Source of the DNA: Dactylonectria macrodidyma
Taxonomy: Eukaryota > Ascomycota > Sordariomycetes > Hypocreales > Nectriaceae
Assembly: GCA_020744425.1 (NCBI GenBank)
Contig: JAGMUV010000012.1
Location: 62,001 to 126,000 of the forward strand
Length of the DNA: 64,000 bases
Reading direction: 5' to 3'
Shown one piece after another: positions 20,514 to 32,500 of the stretch. Under the pieces are notes generated by a model. It searched no databases, was not told where the DNA came from, and saw only the letters and a list, made by a program, of their open reading frames with translations. The position numbers were made by a program, and so were the translations under genes. Each line of letters begins with the position of its first letter. Position 1 is the first letter of the stretch.

Positions 20514-22602
20514 ATGAGCGCCATCTGTTCCCGCCGTGACTCGACTGAAGGAGACCAGCCAGACGACAAGACCAAGGGAACCACCCCCCTCGCCACCATG
20601 GCTCGATTCCTTCGCTCAGCAAAGAAGCTTCCCGGTCCGCGCTGTACCCTCCAACGCGAGGAGGTCGCTGCCAGGAGTCTGATCGACGCCCATGACGCCG
20701 ACATCGCCGCCGCATTGGGTCTGGACCAGCCCATCTGGGACGGCATCAACCCCGACTCCGGCTACGATTCCGTAGATCAGTACAACGCTCTGCGCTCTCA
20801 GCTGCTCGACCGCGAGAAGATACTTGGTTTTGACTTTAGCTGCCGCAAACAGAGCTCGTCTAACGAGCGCCACGCCGAGGCCATCATCCAGCGGCTCAAG
20901 CGCGAAGATCGCTCCGGGATCTACGACACTGCCCCGCCCCGGACCGGCTTCGGTGGTCAGACGCACGCCCGGTTTGCTGGCGATCACTTCTTATCCAACC
21001 TACCTCTCATCAACCAGACGGCCCTGTTCAATGTTGCCCGTCACATGCCCAAGGGTGCGCACCTGCACATCCATTTCAATGCCTGTCTCGCCCCCAATGT
21101 CCTGCTAAGCATCGCCGAAAGCATGGATCGCATGTTTATCACAAGTAGCATCCCCCTAGTGCCGGATGATGGCTATGCTAGCTACGACTTCTGTAAAATC
21201 CAGTTCTCTCTTATGAGCCCCGAGAAGGAGAAGCCCGGCGATCTATTCTCCGCTAAATATGAGTCTCGCCAGACCATGAAATTCCAACATTTTCTCAAGT
21301 CGTTCCCTAAACACTACACCAAATTCACAGCTAAGGAGTGGCTTCTTAACAAGCTCATGTTCGATGAGCAGGAAACTTACAACCACTTACAGACAGCAGC
21401 TGGGTAAGTCCACGGGTGGAAATGCATACCTCCATTCCCTTCCATCTTTATTCATATAGGAAGCACCTTCCTCTTCTTTATCTTGGCTTATTTACTAACA
21501 ACATATAGCGCGTGGGAAAAGTTCAATGGCCGAACGAGGATGATGAAAGGGCTATTTAACTACGAGACGGCATATAGAAAGTATACCCGCCTGTGCCTCG
21601 AAGATTTTATCAAAGACAACATTCAATACGCAGAGATCAGGCCAAACTTTATGGCCAACAACCAACTCTACCACGACGATGGAACGGGTCCTATCGATAA
21701 CTGGGGCATTATGAATATCATCATTAACGAAGTGGAGGCATTCCAGGCCGACATGGTGCGGGAGAAGAAGTCATTTGGCGGCTTGAAGGTCATCTACTGC
21801 ACCCCTCGGTCCTTCCAACCACAAAATGTCAAGGCAGCCCTTGACGAGTGCCGAGAGTTCAAGAAGCGTTGGCCACAGTGGATTGCAGGTAAGATGATTG
21901 ACCTCATGACCGTTGAATGAAAGCGCTAACGAGTGCAGGATTCGACCTCGTCGGTGAAGAGGCCAAGGGTCGACCTCTAAAGGACTTTGCTAAGGAGCTT
22001 ATCGAGTTTCAAGAACTTTGCCGGAAAGACGGCCTGGACATACCATTCCTCTTCCACTGCGGCGAGACGTTAGACATGGGCACTGAAACCGACGCCAACC
22101 TGGTGGACGCACTACTCCTTAACTCGAAGCGTATTGGCCACGGGTTTGCGCTAGCGAAACATCCCTACATCATGCAGCACATGAAGGAGCGCAATATCTG
22201 CTTGGAGCTCTGTCCCATCTCCAACGAGATCCTTGGTCTTACGCCCCGGGTCAGCAGCCATGCCATGTATCAGCTATTGGCCAATAATGTGCACTGTACA
22301 GTGAGCTCCGACAACGGGACCTTCTTCCGGTATGTGATTTTTGGGTGAAGAGATGATAGTCAAGTACGGAAGCTAATGATAGATGATGCAGGTCTTCGCT
22401 GTCGCACGATTTCTACCAGGTCATGGTTGGCAAAGACGACATGGGCTTATATGGCTGGAAGCAGCTTATCCTCTGGAGCCTTCAACACTCTTGCCTCGAC
22501 GCTGAAGAGTCTGAGAAGATCATGGGGCTTTGGGAGAGCCAGTGGGAGGAGTTCATTAAGTGGCTGATTGCTACACATGACCAGGACGCTGGATCGAAAT
22601 AG
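20514..22602 (+). CDS. ADGF/CECR1-type adenosine deaminase family protein
   Basis: Four exons, 20514-21403, 21509-21888, 21939-22329 and 22392-22602, give 623 residues with every phase consistent. Metal-binding and active-site motifs of the adenosine/AMP deaminase superfamily are present: HLHIHFNA (metal His pair near residues 185/187), FLFHCGETLD (His and catalytic Glu), SKRIGHGFAL and a late VSSDNGTFFR segment where classical ADA has the metal Asp. The family deaminates adenosine or related purine nucleosides to inosine forms, releasing ammonia. The size and the long N-terminal part fit the ADGF branch rather than short ADA. No signal peptide is obvious, so a cytosolic enzyme is likely. A later Met at 20598 is an alternative start. 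Codon use is C-rich at third positions, unlike most genes here, suggesting a well-expressed gene of the core genome. Confidence 0.9.
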
Positions 22603-23411
22603 GGCTCTGGTAGTTCAAAATTGATTATATGTTCCGCGTGGGAGCGAGATAGACATACCCGGTGTCAGGGTTCCTGTTCTTGACGTATTTCCACCTTCGC
22701 ATTAATTGAAGCCTCCACGGCGTATAGTCATGGCGCCCTTTTCGTGTAATAATATATTTGCCGCCCTGAGCGTGCTAAAAGAATCAAGGATCAGGTAATC
22801 GATAGTGAGCAGCAGCAATTAATTCATTGTTGTCTAACGTGCGGGGTACTCCAGCCCACAGATTTTACCCGTGATTAGGATCTTACTAATAAATGGCGAA
22901 GACACTTAGTAAGACTGTCGCATTCTGGCCACTACGCCAAAAGGGAATGCGCGCTAATGCGCAGTAATGGCTTATATACTGGATGTGGCAAAGACCCTAC
23001 GGGCAGGCCGTTGATCTCAGCAGTACACCAACACCCAGTCCCTGCCAATCTCTCCATCGAGATTTCGTTGCTGCAGCTCATTATAGAGCTTCTAACTTCT
23101 CCTCGCCTGATATATAGATATTAGAAAGAACTTAATAGATTATAGAACTTGGACATAATCTGCTTATATGCGCGGCTTATTAGAAGATACTTCAGCTTGC
23201 TATAATTTAACTGGCTGCTGTAATATTAGCTCTCCATATTTTATATTAGGTCTGTAACTTTATTTTGGCATATTTATTTAACATATTAACGATCAGGGAT
23301 CCACCGCTTTTGGCTAAAAGTAAGGACCTCTTTTTGACTACTGTAAAAGCCTCTCTTTGACTAAGAGCAGGTCAGACAACGCAAAATGCTCCGAGGCGTA
23401 CTGTACAGTTA
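22603..23411. other. AT-rich, RIP-like intergenic stretch
   Basis: After the deaminase gene the sequence becomes AT-rich, most strongly at about 23085-23290 (many TATA, TTAT, AATAT words, no open frame). This looks like an old transposon remnant mutated by C-to-T changes. TTAGTCAAA-related words (in reverse orientation, TTTGACTA) follow at 23325-23370. Confidence 0.45.
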
Positions 23412-23794
23412 TGTGCACGTAAACAGGTGGCAACTCGGCCGAGTCATCCCCATCTCAAGCATCGCCTGGCGACCCATCGAAGAGAACGAGATCAGCGCAG
23501 GACAACGTTGAATATCCAAGTTCAAGCGAGGCAAAAACACCATCCCCGGTCGAAGACGTGTCGCGGAGTCTGGTACCGCACCCGGCTAAGCGAAGGAGGG
23601 TATCTTGTGGCGTGGCTTGGGATAAGGGCGGATGGGGTGATGGAGCCATGTTTGATGGGTGTATTACAGAGAACAGTGTCGAGTTCTTGGCAGATGTGAA
23701 TTTGGAGCTGAAGAGGGCAGTGTTGGTCGCTGCTACAGTATCACTCAGTAAAGTTTTGAGGCACAGAGGGACCCACATATCCTTAGCCCTATAA
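23412..23794 (+). CDS. Possible 3' exon of a hypothetical gene
   Basis: An open frame runs from just after a CAG at 23409-23411 to a TAA at 23792-23794. It is Ser/Pro-rich at first (SSPSQASPGDPSKRTRS), has a basic PAKRRRV cluster and ends in a hydrophobic helix (NLELKRAVLVAATVSLSK). No ATG opens it, so it would need an upstream exon that I cannot locate. No family is recognised. Composition resembles the small nuclear-type genes elsewhere in the window. Confidence 0.25.
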
Positions 23795-24090
23795 AGAAAC
23801 TCAAGCCACTTTCAGCTCTTTGGTGAGTTGTTCGATAGGCTCCCAAAAGTATCCTAGCAATACCTACCCTGCACCAACCCTATCAGTCTATCAATCTATG
23901 CATTGCCTCGTGACCCCCGGACGAAAAATATACATGCAATCTATGCATTATGTACAAGCAGTTACTATCCAAAAAATGATTCCATCACCATTCCACAAGT
24001 GGCTGTTCATCCTGGACGGAAACTAGGATATAATGAAAGACTCGCTCCCTGAATTACTCGCTCAACAGAGTATGAACAACCTCCGTCACC

Positions 24091-24636
24091 ATGGCAAATC
24101 CCAATTTCCCATTGGTCCCTGTTCAACCCAACATGCAAAATCCACCTTCTCTTGTCCAAACGATACACATCCTGAACCGTGCTAACTGTAATTGGCAAGA
24201 GCACGCCAACAGAATTGCACGAGAAAGAGATGACGCCCTCCACGCGTACCGAAAGGAACAAGCAAAATCGGCTGAGGCCATTCATGGGTGGCAGATGGAA
24301 CAAATTCGATCAGTCGAGGGGGGTAAACGCCTCGAGACATTGCAGATACTCACAACCGTGCAGAGAGAGCTCATCAATAGGCTGGAGAGTGAAGTGAATC
24401 AAGCTTCACAACATAACGTCCATGCGGGAGATGTACTGTCTATGGATCCACATCCCTCACTTACGTTGCCGCCAATCTCCCAAGAAACATTCTCGTGTGG
24501 TATCAACTTAATCCCAAGAGACGAACCCACCGGATCACCCAAAAGAAAGAAAGCGCTGGATTCGGAAAGGTCATCGAAACGAAATCGGCCTGAAGAGTTG
24601 CACCTAAGTGAGGGTGCCAACCAACCATCTGGCTGA
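24091..24636 (+). CDS. Small coiled-coil protein with nuclear-signal-like tail
   Basis: A single-exon ORF of 181 residues. Residues about 20-115 are helical and rich in Glu, Gln, Arg and Ala (HANRIARERDDALHAYRKEQ), ending in VQRELINRLESEV, which matches the HIQARLIESLRSEV block of the minus-strand gene at 13.2-13.8 kb. The C-terminal part contains two basic clusters (SPKRKKALDSERSSKRNRP) typical of nuclear proteins. No catalytic motif is seen. Nuclear scaffold or regulator is inference. Confidence 0.5.
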   Translation: MANPNFPLVPVQPNMQNPPSLVQTIHILNRANCNWQEHANRIARERDDALHAYRKEQAKSAEAIHGWQMEQIRSVEGGKRLETLQILTTVQRELINRLESEVNQASQHNVHAGDVLSMDPHPSLTLPPISQETFSCGINLIPRDEPTGSPKRKKALDSERSSKRNRPEELHLSEGANQPSG

Positions 24637-25740
24637 GGCTTAGGGTAACCGAGGGAGAAATATACGTGCATTAAAATACTTCGTGTCTATCTATGAACTT
24701 GTGCTGAGTGAGACTCGGTGCACTACTGGGTATCTTTAGATTTTATGAAAGAAGCCTATTCCGCACATAGGTGCATAAGGTGGGGATTATTGGCGCATGT
24801 GGATGAACGGTCCACTATTGGCCTAAGACTCTGGTTTAGGACTTCGTGAAGAGTATTATCCACGTAGAACTTGAGAAACGCTGAAATTTGCCGTTTTCTA
24901 TCGGTGGGAAGTTTTAGGGGACAGGGTGTGCCCTAATTTAGCCATCTTAATGGACGCCTAGGTGTACAGTATTTCATCAAGATAAAGAAAGAAGTTCTCA
25001 AGTGCCCCTGAGCTGTGGAACGATTTCCCATCCCTGGAGCAAGAGCACGAACGAGGTCGAGTGCGACTTGGGTAAAATGATTGTTTACAAGGAGAGAAAG
25101 AGATTCCTAAGGAAAGCTCTGACTTAAGTTATTTACATAATATTCATAAAGTGAGACTATTCATAAAGTATGAAAGTCACATGATCGTACCCTCACACCT
25201 AGTACGTCTTGCGGCACAATAGTCACATTCGTCACCTTAGTCAATTGAGTCACGTAAGAACTCCCCGACCCCACTATAGAGAACTGGATCTATTAAAACG
25301 GATCCTTGCTCTTAGTCAAAAAGAGGCTCTCGCTCAAAAGAAAATTCTTCTTAGTCAGAAAGGATTCTTGCATTCAGCCACAAAGAGGTCAAACTCTACA
25401 GTAACTACTCAAAACACAAAGTGTCATTCATCAAACATGTCAGTTTCCTGCGCTAGCAACTTTCCAGGCTAGTCCATTTTCTGCCTAATGGTTTTTTAAT
25501 ACAGTGTCACTGTGTGGCTAAGGTGGTCGAATCCGGAATGGATGGGCTGACCGGCCCAAGCCACATCTTGTCCACACTTGGCAACGTTGCTGACACTAAA
25601 CACTAACACTAAGCTCAGATCCTCTGGTAGTGAGTAAATGGTTTTATGTACCTTGGGACTGATTGGATTAGGAGAAAAGTCTTGAGTAATGTGAGACTGT
25701 GATACGATTGGTTCATACCGGTCACTTAAAGTAGGCGATT
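24637..25740. other. Intergenic region with a short TTAGTCAAA array
   Basis: No gene is supported. At about 25285-25370 there are CTTAGTCAAAA-type words and the phrase ATTAAAACGGATCCTTGCTC, matching closely related text at 44.76-44.97 kb. Both places lie a few hundred bp upstream of ankyrin-gene fragments, so the repeat and the fragment appear to have been duplicated together. Confidence 0.45.
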
Positions 25741-25870
25741 CATACATGGAAAGAGGCAGCTCTTTGAGGCGCCGCGGGCTACCGGCTTCTGGGAGCCTAA
25801 AAGAAAATGCTGGCAATGCGCTCGTCGCAGCGTTTAGAGACCTACTCCGTGATATTAAATGGAAAGAAAC
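25741..25870 (+). pseudogene. Ankyrin-type gene scrap, diverged copy of 45104-45200
   Basis: About 100 bp containing AAGAGGCAGCTCTTTGAGG and CGTCGCAGCGTTTAGAG match the start of the ankyrin fragment at 45.1 kb. In the corresponding frame NALVAAFRDL mirrors NALFVAAFRGL. The homology ends abruptly and stops follow, so this is a relic. Confidence 0.45.
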
Positions 25871-26451
25871 ACACAAACTGCAGTAGGTTGAATGGCTCAT
25901 CCAAATGGATCGCCGCAAGGAACAACCACTCCCCCGGAGTAGGAATAGAATCGCATATATTCTTGATCCGATCACTTTCTTCTTGAAACCCTTCCCGCTA
26001 TTTGTCCAATCTCCAGCATCCCTACTGACCTCAATCATGTTACGGGCCATACAAGACTAATAGCAGTGTACGTCTTTTGCTCCCCAGTTGTATCCTGGCA
26101 GACAATTGGTTCCGAGAATGAGCCCAGTAGTCATCAATTACTATCAATATATATGAGCAGCAGGCAGGTGATGATGTGCGTCTGACTCGTGCGAACTCCA
26201 TTTTTTAGTTACGAGAGGAAGAGCACCAGGGCACGTTATAACATCCATTGATAAGATGGGGTCGTATGTCAAGGAATAGGTTACGGGGTTGTGGACCAGG
26301 AGTATAAAGGGGGGTGAGTTCCTCAGACTAAGTTCCACGGACCTACACCTCTCCTCTCCACCAACAAACACAGCCACTACGGTAGCACCTTTTTACACAA
26401 TTCTTTTTTCTTTTCCATCATATTTACCGTGCTACTCGAGATGCTCCAGCT
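25871..26451. other. Flank and promoter of the F-box/ankyrin gene
   Basis: A 184-codon minus-strand ORF (25496-26050) crosses the ankyrin scrap antisense and is not credible. The final 150 bp, with pyrimidine-rich text (TTCTTTTTTCTTTTCC at about 26401-26416), are the probable promoter and 5' leader of the next gene. Confidence 0.35.
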
Positions 26452-28017
26452 ATGAATAGTCAAAACGTTTTGCCGCCTAAAAGACCATGGGAAGAATCCA
26501 ACTGCACATCTGAGGAGCGATGCTATTATTGTTCCAGAATTCTCCTCAAGCCTGTAAAGCGGCTTGTCGCACCCGTAACACAATCATCTGACGAGGAAGA
26601 TGAGAACACGTGTTTTGAAAGCCAGAAGAAGGTTTGCACTCTTAAAATTTGTAATATAGACTTACTCTGATGATACCAGATTCACTGTGGAAGCTGCCTA
26701 GCCCCATGTATAACAGGGCTCCCTGAATATATCTTTGTCATGATATGCAAGCTCTGTAACTGGAGCTCTCAAGCTTCCCTGGTCCTCACCTCTCGAAAAT
26801 TTTGCGAGTGGGGGAATGAAGTTCTTTACCAAGACGACGCTACCTCTTCCCGACCTAAGGCACTCTTCAGAATTTTGTCTGAATACGACGAGGGCGAGTG
26901 GGCCTTGTCTGCCTTTAGGAAAGCAAGCACAGCTGGAAGAAAGGTAGGTGCAACAGGCCTCTGGGAAAATCAGGAGATGCTCTTATCGCGACCCCCTTTA
27001 GGCTATCCAACCATTTATCGATTGATACCAATCCAACTGGCTGCGGCTCGTGGCCTTACCAGCATTGTTAAGGAGCTTCTCCTGGGAGGTGTCTCAGTCA
27101 ATGAGGGAGCCCGTTATGACATGCCGCCACTTCAGTTTGCCATTTGTGGAGGACGATTTGAGACTGTCAAGGTCTTAATTGAAAAGGGAGCATTACTCAA
27201 CTTCGCAAACTCGAATACAGCTGCCCATTTCGCCGCTACATCTGGCTCAACTGACATCATGGACTACCTTCTAAAAAGGGGACTCGATATAAATGCAACA
27301 AATATTTGGGGGGACACTCCAATGTGCTTTGCTCTCTCTTCACCCTTTAATATTTGGAAGATGATGGTTCCATATCTTATCCAGCGTGGTGCCCGGATAC
27401 AACAGCCTAAGCATACGCGAGCCGCTCTGCTCAATCTCGAATTCAACGCAGCCATCTATATTGAGAACCCGCAATCTCTCTCAACTGAGCCAGATCCGCT
27501 CCACAACAGAAAAGTCTGGCAAATCATCAACAGAGAGTGTAGAGATGCTGCGTTCTTGGACCGGTTCTGCAGGTTGGTCGTCCAGAGTGGCGACTTGGAA
27601 TTTTTTCCTACACATCTCTGTGGAAAACATCACCTGCCTTCGCATGTATATCGCGACATGCGTAAATCGGGGGAGGAAATCGCAAAGGGTAATATTGAGG
27701 ATGCTTTCGAAATCACACCGCAACTGTTCCAGCTTGTCCAAATCGCAAGACAAGTGCGGGAGCGATGGGTACGCAATCGCCTACCCCGTTCACTGATCAA
27801 ATTGATCGACGAACTAGTCTCGAGCAGGTCTACGCTAGACTACAAGGGTGCGCAGCGCTTGCTATGCCGCATCCCTTTCTATTTTGAAAACTTATATTCG
27901 CCTGACAACTTGGGTGAGACCCACAACGAGCCTGGCAGCGAGACTGATAGCGAGCCTGGCAGCGAAACTGATAGCGAGACTGATAGCGAGACTGATAACG
28001 AGCCCGGCATGGATTAG
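26452..28017 (+). CDS. F-box/ankyrin-repeat protein with N-terminal Cys pairs
   Basis: Exon 1 (26452-26631, 60 codons) joins exon 2 (26680-28017) by a 48 nt intron (GTTTGC donor, CCAG acceptor) in phase 0, giving 505 residues. The join creates an N-terminal Cys-pair region (CYYCSRILL, then IHCGSCLAPC) directly followed by an F-box (GLPEYIFVMICKLCNW ... FCEWGNEVLY). Three to five ankyrin repeats follow (IQLAAARGLTSIVKELLLGG, PPLQFAICGGRFETVKVLIE, AHFAATSGSTDIMDYLLKRG). The tail is a short tandem repeat of ETDSEPGS type. The likely role is an SCF ubiquitin-ligase adaptor with ankyrin substrate binding; whether the Cys pairs bind zinc is unproven. If translation started at 26740 the F-box would be cut, which supports the spliced model. 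Confidence 0.78.
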
Positions 28018-29449
28018 ATTGATGCGGATGAGTTTACATGGATGGCATCGACACCTTAAATAAAATAAGGCATATCGTCAACGATACATAGAAGAGGATA
28101 GAAAGAATGATATAACATTGTTTACCAGGTTGCACCATGTTCTTGATGCGAGTAATTTGGTGTATAGGCAAGTTGAAGGCCCATTTCGCTCGTGAGGCTA
28201 ATGGACTCTGACTGCGACCACGGGGGCTCTCGTGATCATTTCGTGGGCCACATCGTCTAATGATATCAAAAAAAAACACTATTATTTTGCCCTGTTAGTT
28301 GAACGATACGCGAGCCCTCGCTTATCCATGCTTGGTCATGTCAACGCAGAGAGTTGGCGCCATCAGGCATGATATGTCATATGATAAGTACCACTCGGGC
28401 AGAACTTGATAACATCGGCCTCACCACACCACCAGTAACCAATGAGGACCTCCGATGTCTTCCTGTAATTGACCGCGAGGCATTAGCGAAATATCACGAC
28501 CTGATAAGCTCAGGGATCATCCAGTTCAGGAGGTGGTGCCTATTAGGCCTGGGAATGGCCTGTCAAATGGCCTATTAAGGTGTTAATCAAGACGTGGTAA
28601 TGCATCACCAGCCCGCATATGGCCCCATTTTAGGTTTGATATGATCGTATCTTTTATGTCTGCGATGCGCAGAATTGCTAAGTCTGTCGGTGAGTATTAC
28701 CAAGTCCTTGAATCAACTAAGATGCGACGACGGCGGGGCACACCGTTCTGCGAAGTTACATTGAGGGACTTAGGGACAGTGTGCAAACTGGAGTAGAAGA
28801 AACTTGAGATTTGAGGGTGCCGGATTTGATAGAGACGAGCATGGAGACACGGTTCTTATAGTTGCTTAGGGGACCTAAATCGTGAGCCACTTACCCCTAA
28901 ATAAGCCTTGTTCAACTCGACGTCTAGCTCTTTAAAACACCCTCAAAATTACAATAATGGACTACTGACGCTGGACCCGCACCCCACTGTATAGTTAGCC
29001 CACGGAAGAAGTCCTATCTACTTTGAGTAATATATATGGAGGATGTGTTTGGACACCGATAGAGATGGGTAGCCGTTTTTGTATCCCAGATCTGATAAAA
29101 ATAGCCGACTAATAGGAGGCGGAGGCAGGATTTGATACCGTCTTTAGTCTTAGCTATTTAAAGTCATGAATAGCTACTTAGTCAATTAGTAAGGAGAAAG
29201 TCAAAAAAGAGAGCGGGTAGAGAAGGAGGGGAAAAAAAAACCTTCCTAACTATTTAAGTTGCGAATATTACTTTAGACATTTAGTATATAAGCAAGACCT
29301 TAAACTTAATTGCCTTCTTTTTCCTTAGGAAGGGGAAAGATGCAAAGCGGATATAAAATGAATGCGGCGCAGCTGTGCTACGGATGTGTAAGTGTATCTT
29401 TCTGCATTACTACTTTATTCGCTGTTTTAATATCGTCAGCAGCTTTTCG
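28018..29449. other. Gene-poor, partly AT-rich region
   Basis: No gene is supported over 1.4 kb. Short ORFs (28354-28578, 28034-28279 minus) have no recognisable domain. From about 29090 to 29320 the sequence is A-rich with repeated TATTTAAGT-like words, compatible with a mutated transposon remnant. Confidence 0.35.
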
Positions 29450-29859
29450 ACGTTGATGTTCGCAAGCAAGACGGTCGGTTCATCCTAAAACGATCAACTC
29501 TCATGAGAATACGACCTATTATACTACTCGGAAACATGGAATTTTCCCTGACCCTATCAGGTTCTACAGATTTCAGATTGAATATCTATGGCCCAGCAGA
29601 TCAGCGTGGCCTTGTCGGCAATCTCCTGGGAGACGATAAAGTGTACTTACAGCAACCTGCAACTATACGGAAGGGGATTGTCTACGATAACCCTCAATGG
29701 CTCTACGCACCCGGGGAACAGCGTGATTTAACTCGATATGTAAAATACGATGGGCAAGAGCTAGAATCATGGACCTCAATGGCAATTCAAGAAATGATAG
29801 ATTACCAAGAGACTAGGTGTATGTGGTGGCGACGGCTCTTTCGTAAAGGGAAGGAGTAG
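29450..29859 (+). pseudogene. Fragment resembling the N-terminal region of a SNF2/Rad5-type protein
   Basis: The frame ending at 29859 contains DFRLNIYGPADQRGLVGNLL and a segment with VYLQQPATI and YDNPQWLY. That layout (a late-layer line then xYLQxP and YxNPxxL) is seen just before the helicase core of fungal SNF2/Rad5-like proteins. The helicase core itself is absent, and the frame ends within 60 codons. It is a truncated piece, or a short unrelated gene of 118 residues. The assignment rests on remembered patterns only. Confidence 0.3.
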
Positions 29860-30097
29860 TATAGTAACATAGGACTCCTTGATGCCTCCATATTATCGTA
29901 TTCTTCAGTGTGTGAATGCTTGAGGTCTGGATTCTGTGATTCCCATGCCCCACGCTAAAGGGACTAAAAATATTGACTAATTAAAACGATTAAGCTTCCT
30001 GACGAATTCCCACCAACATGCATTCACTACTTGATCGAATGGAAATGTTGACGCACTCTTATCGTTATACAAAAAGCGACAATAATGATAGTCCAAC

Positions 30098-31300
30098 TTA
30101 AAGACAGATGCTGACGGAGGCTCCTATAACTACCGGCATCCCAGCATAGATCAGAAAGCTAATGAATGCTACAAAGCTTAACCCAGTACCAATAAGAATC
30201 ACTTTACCTGTAACTGTGGCAACCTTGAGCCCTTTGTCCATGTTTATCCATTCTAAAAAGGGCATGATCAATAACTCTGCGCTAGAGTTACTATAATAGG
30301 CCATAATATTAGACCATAACAGATTCCGAACGTATTCCTAGGTGTGCTGGTCGTCCTCTACACAGTCGACTCCGTGGCGGAAATATTTCGAACCCCCTGG
30401 CTGCCCGATTTCGAACTTAACCCACATAACACCTTTCATTTCGACCTCTCTTCCCTCGCACTTGCGCATTAGCTTGGGGGTGGACTCCGGTATGTCCCAC
30501 TTCGTTATTATGAAAGTGATATAAAGTCGAATCATTCTACCAGCAAGTTCATCGAGAGAGTCAATAGCCTCCTGCATGCCCGGCGACGTCCTCTCAACTA
30601 TAATATCCTAAACGTATGAAATGCCATAGACACCACCAAGAGCGCATATGAAGTAGCCTAATAGGCCCTAGATTTGCTTCTTAATAGTACCCAGCTGAGC
30701 TTTCGCATGCCCGAAGCCAGGTGTAACAGTTGTGTTAGACCGTTGTACCAGGGGGCAAAAGATTGGTTAATAATCGCTGTGGTGGCGATCATCTAGGCAC
30801 ATTACTGCACTATAGGGCCCCTATCGCTGTTCGGTGAACCAAGCCGTAACACCGGGGCTGTTAATAAAGACGAAGTGCTCGCCATCGTTTCCAGCAGCGA
30901 CACATGTAAGAATGACGGTTCCTTGAACGAAGGTGGGTCAAATTCCGGGAAAGGTAAGTGTATTACTTGGGGGGGTTACCGTCGTCCAGTTTATGTCCTA
31001 GCCGGAGATCCTCGCCTATAAGCAGTTTCACCAGGCTAGTCTTCCCAGCCCCAGCCGGGCAAATGGCGAGGGTAATCTTAACATCTTCATGCAGTTCCCT
31101 ATCGTACTGTAATGCTATTTATAAGTCTCTTAAAAGTTAGTAACATGTTTTCTTTTAGGGAGGTGAAGAGCTCACCCTTTCTTCAGCTGCTCCATTTCTT
31201 CAGCTGCTCCAGGATCTTTTTCTTCCGATCCATCGCTTCTTTCTCATACTGTTCCTCCGACTTCTTCTTGCCTGCAGTGGGCTTGGACCACACTGTTATT
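30098..31300 (-). pseudogene. Decayed P-loop GTPase (AIG1/MMR_HSR1-like) gene
   Basis: Reading the minus strand from about 31300: a Lys/Glu-rich helix, then ITLAICPAGAGKTSLVKLL (Walker A/G1), a GHKLDDG switch segment, a possible intron (about 30970-30925), and VFINSPGV where the family has DTPG (G3). After several stops, FIITKWDIP (G4-like T/NKxD position) and REVEMKGVMWVKFE follow, ending in hydrophobic helices (30098-30304). The order is that of fungal AIG1-type GTPases anchored by C-terminal membrane helices. At least five stops interrupt the frame and G3 is altered, so it is dead. Short intact pieces of 60-80 codons remain. Confidence 0.55.
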
Positions 31301-31309
31301 ACAGGCTAG

Positions 31310-32276
31310 GCCTGGCTTAGTGCTTCTATAGGTGCAGCTAAATGACTTAGCCTCCAGTTAAGTCATTACTTTCCCTTTTGCCTCAACAGGCTAGGGAACT
31401 GCTACTACGTAAGAAGGTCATAGCGCTAGCGCGCGCCGTTTCTGGTTTCGTTATGCACATGCTGACAAGGTACGCACTGGTCGTCAGCACGCACAGTACT
31501 AGCCACAGCGCACCACAGATATGTGGTCAGTGCGGAAAGATTTCTAACATTCTATTGGCGGACACTCTTCGCGGCCGCTACTGTACTGTACATACATAAT
31601 ACTATATCTCTTTCTATCTTAGAGGGAAGTTGTCTTCTGACGACCAAAAATGGACATTTGATCTTTCCCATCAGGCCTCTGTTTTCTTAGGTAGTCAGGT
31701 TGTTTTTGAATTCATTCTCCCAGCCAACACGGTACGCTCATCAAGAATTGTACTAGTCCAAAGACGGAAGCCATCACGGTCTAGCGATGGCGATCCGTAT
31801 TATCGGGTTTGACACTACAACAGCAATATATATTTAATTATTTAAAAATTGCGTTTTCATATTCTGTAGGCACTGAATTTTCCAGGATAACTAAATTAAA
31901 AAAGAGCCTTAGTTGTGGCTTTGAAGATCTACTACCAAATTGGCCCCTAGTCTACCCGAATTCCTTCCTTGCCTTTGCCTGCTGATCTAATCAGTTCCTC
32001 TGCTTGCTAGCACGTGCCCAGGCAGCTGATGCTGTGTATGTGGTTGTGTCTATCCCAGGTTTATGCCGAATGAGATCTAGTTGCTCACTATTGCTGAAAG
32101 GCAATAACGTATGTGCACTGTATACAGATAACAATACATTTCTAAAGTGGACGTAGACCCCACCAGCTTATCTTTTTAGGCCAGTTTTGGCACATTTCTA
32201 CTCCTACTAAGTCATTCCGCGTATAAACAGTCCGTATCAACTATATTGGTACTGTGTCACGTGATCCATACTGCCA
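31310..32276. other. Intergenic flank of the transposon insertion
   Basis: No gene is supported. ORFs at 31378-31599 and 31630-31812 have no recognisable domain. The region is moderately AT-rich, with a TATATATTTAATTATTTAAAAA stretch near 31828. Confidence 0.35.
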
Positions 32277-32284
32277 ATTCCCAC
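32277..32284. repeat. Target-site duplication, left copy (ATTCCCAC)
   Basis: Eight bases immediately left of the TTACCTCAGC terminus, identical to 37252-37259 on the other side of the element. Confidence 0.9.
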
Positions 32285-32428
32285 TTACCTCAGCAAGCTC
32301 AGGCCCGTGCGTCCGACGCCAAGGCGCGCTAGTCCTAATCGGTAGCACGTACGCAAAGGGCCTGAGCCAAATTTGCACTTTTTTGGTGCGGTTGTCGTTC
32401 GTGGCTCCGAAATTGCGCGACGCGATTT
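32285..32428 (+). repeat. Left terminal inverted repeat (144 bp)
   Basis: Perfect inverse of 37108-37251. Contains GCTCAGGCC, CCTAATCGGTA and GGGCCTGAG words, also found in the non-autonomous element at 60 kb. It ends about 70 bp before the DUF6589 start codon, so it also carries that promoter. Confidence 0.93.
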
Positions 32429-32500
32429 TCGGTTTGTCGGTCGCAAACCAACCCCCGTCTTTCTTGTGCCATCACCACCACATCCTACATTATTCTGAAT

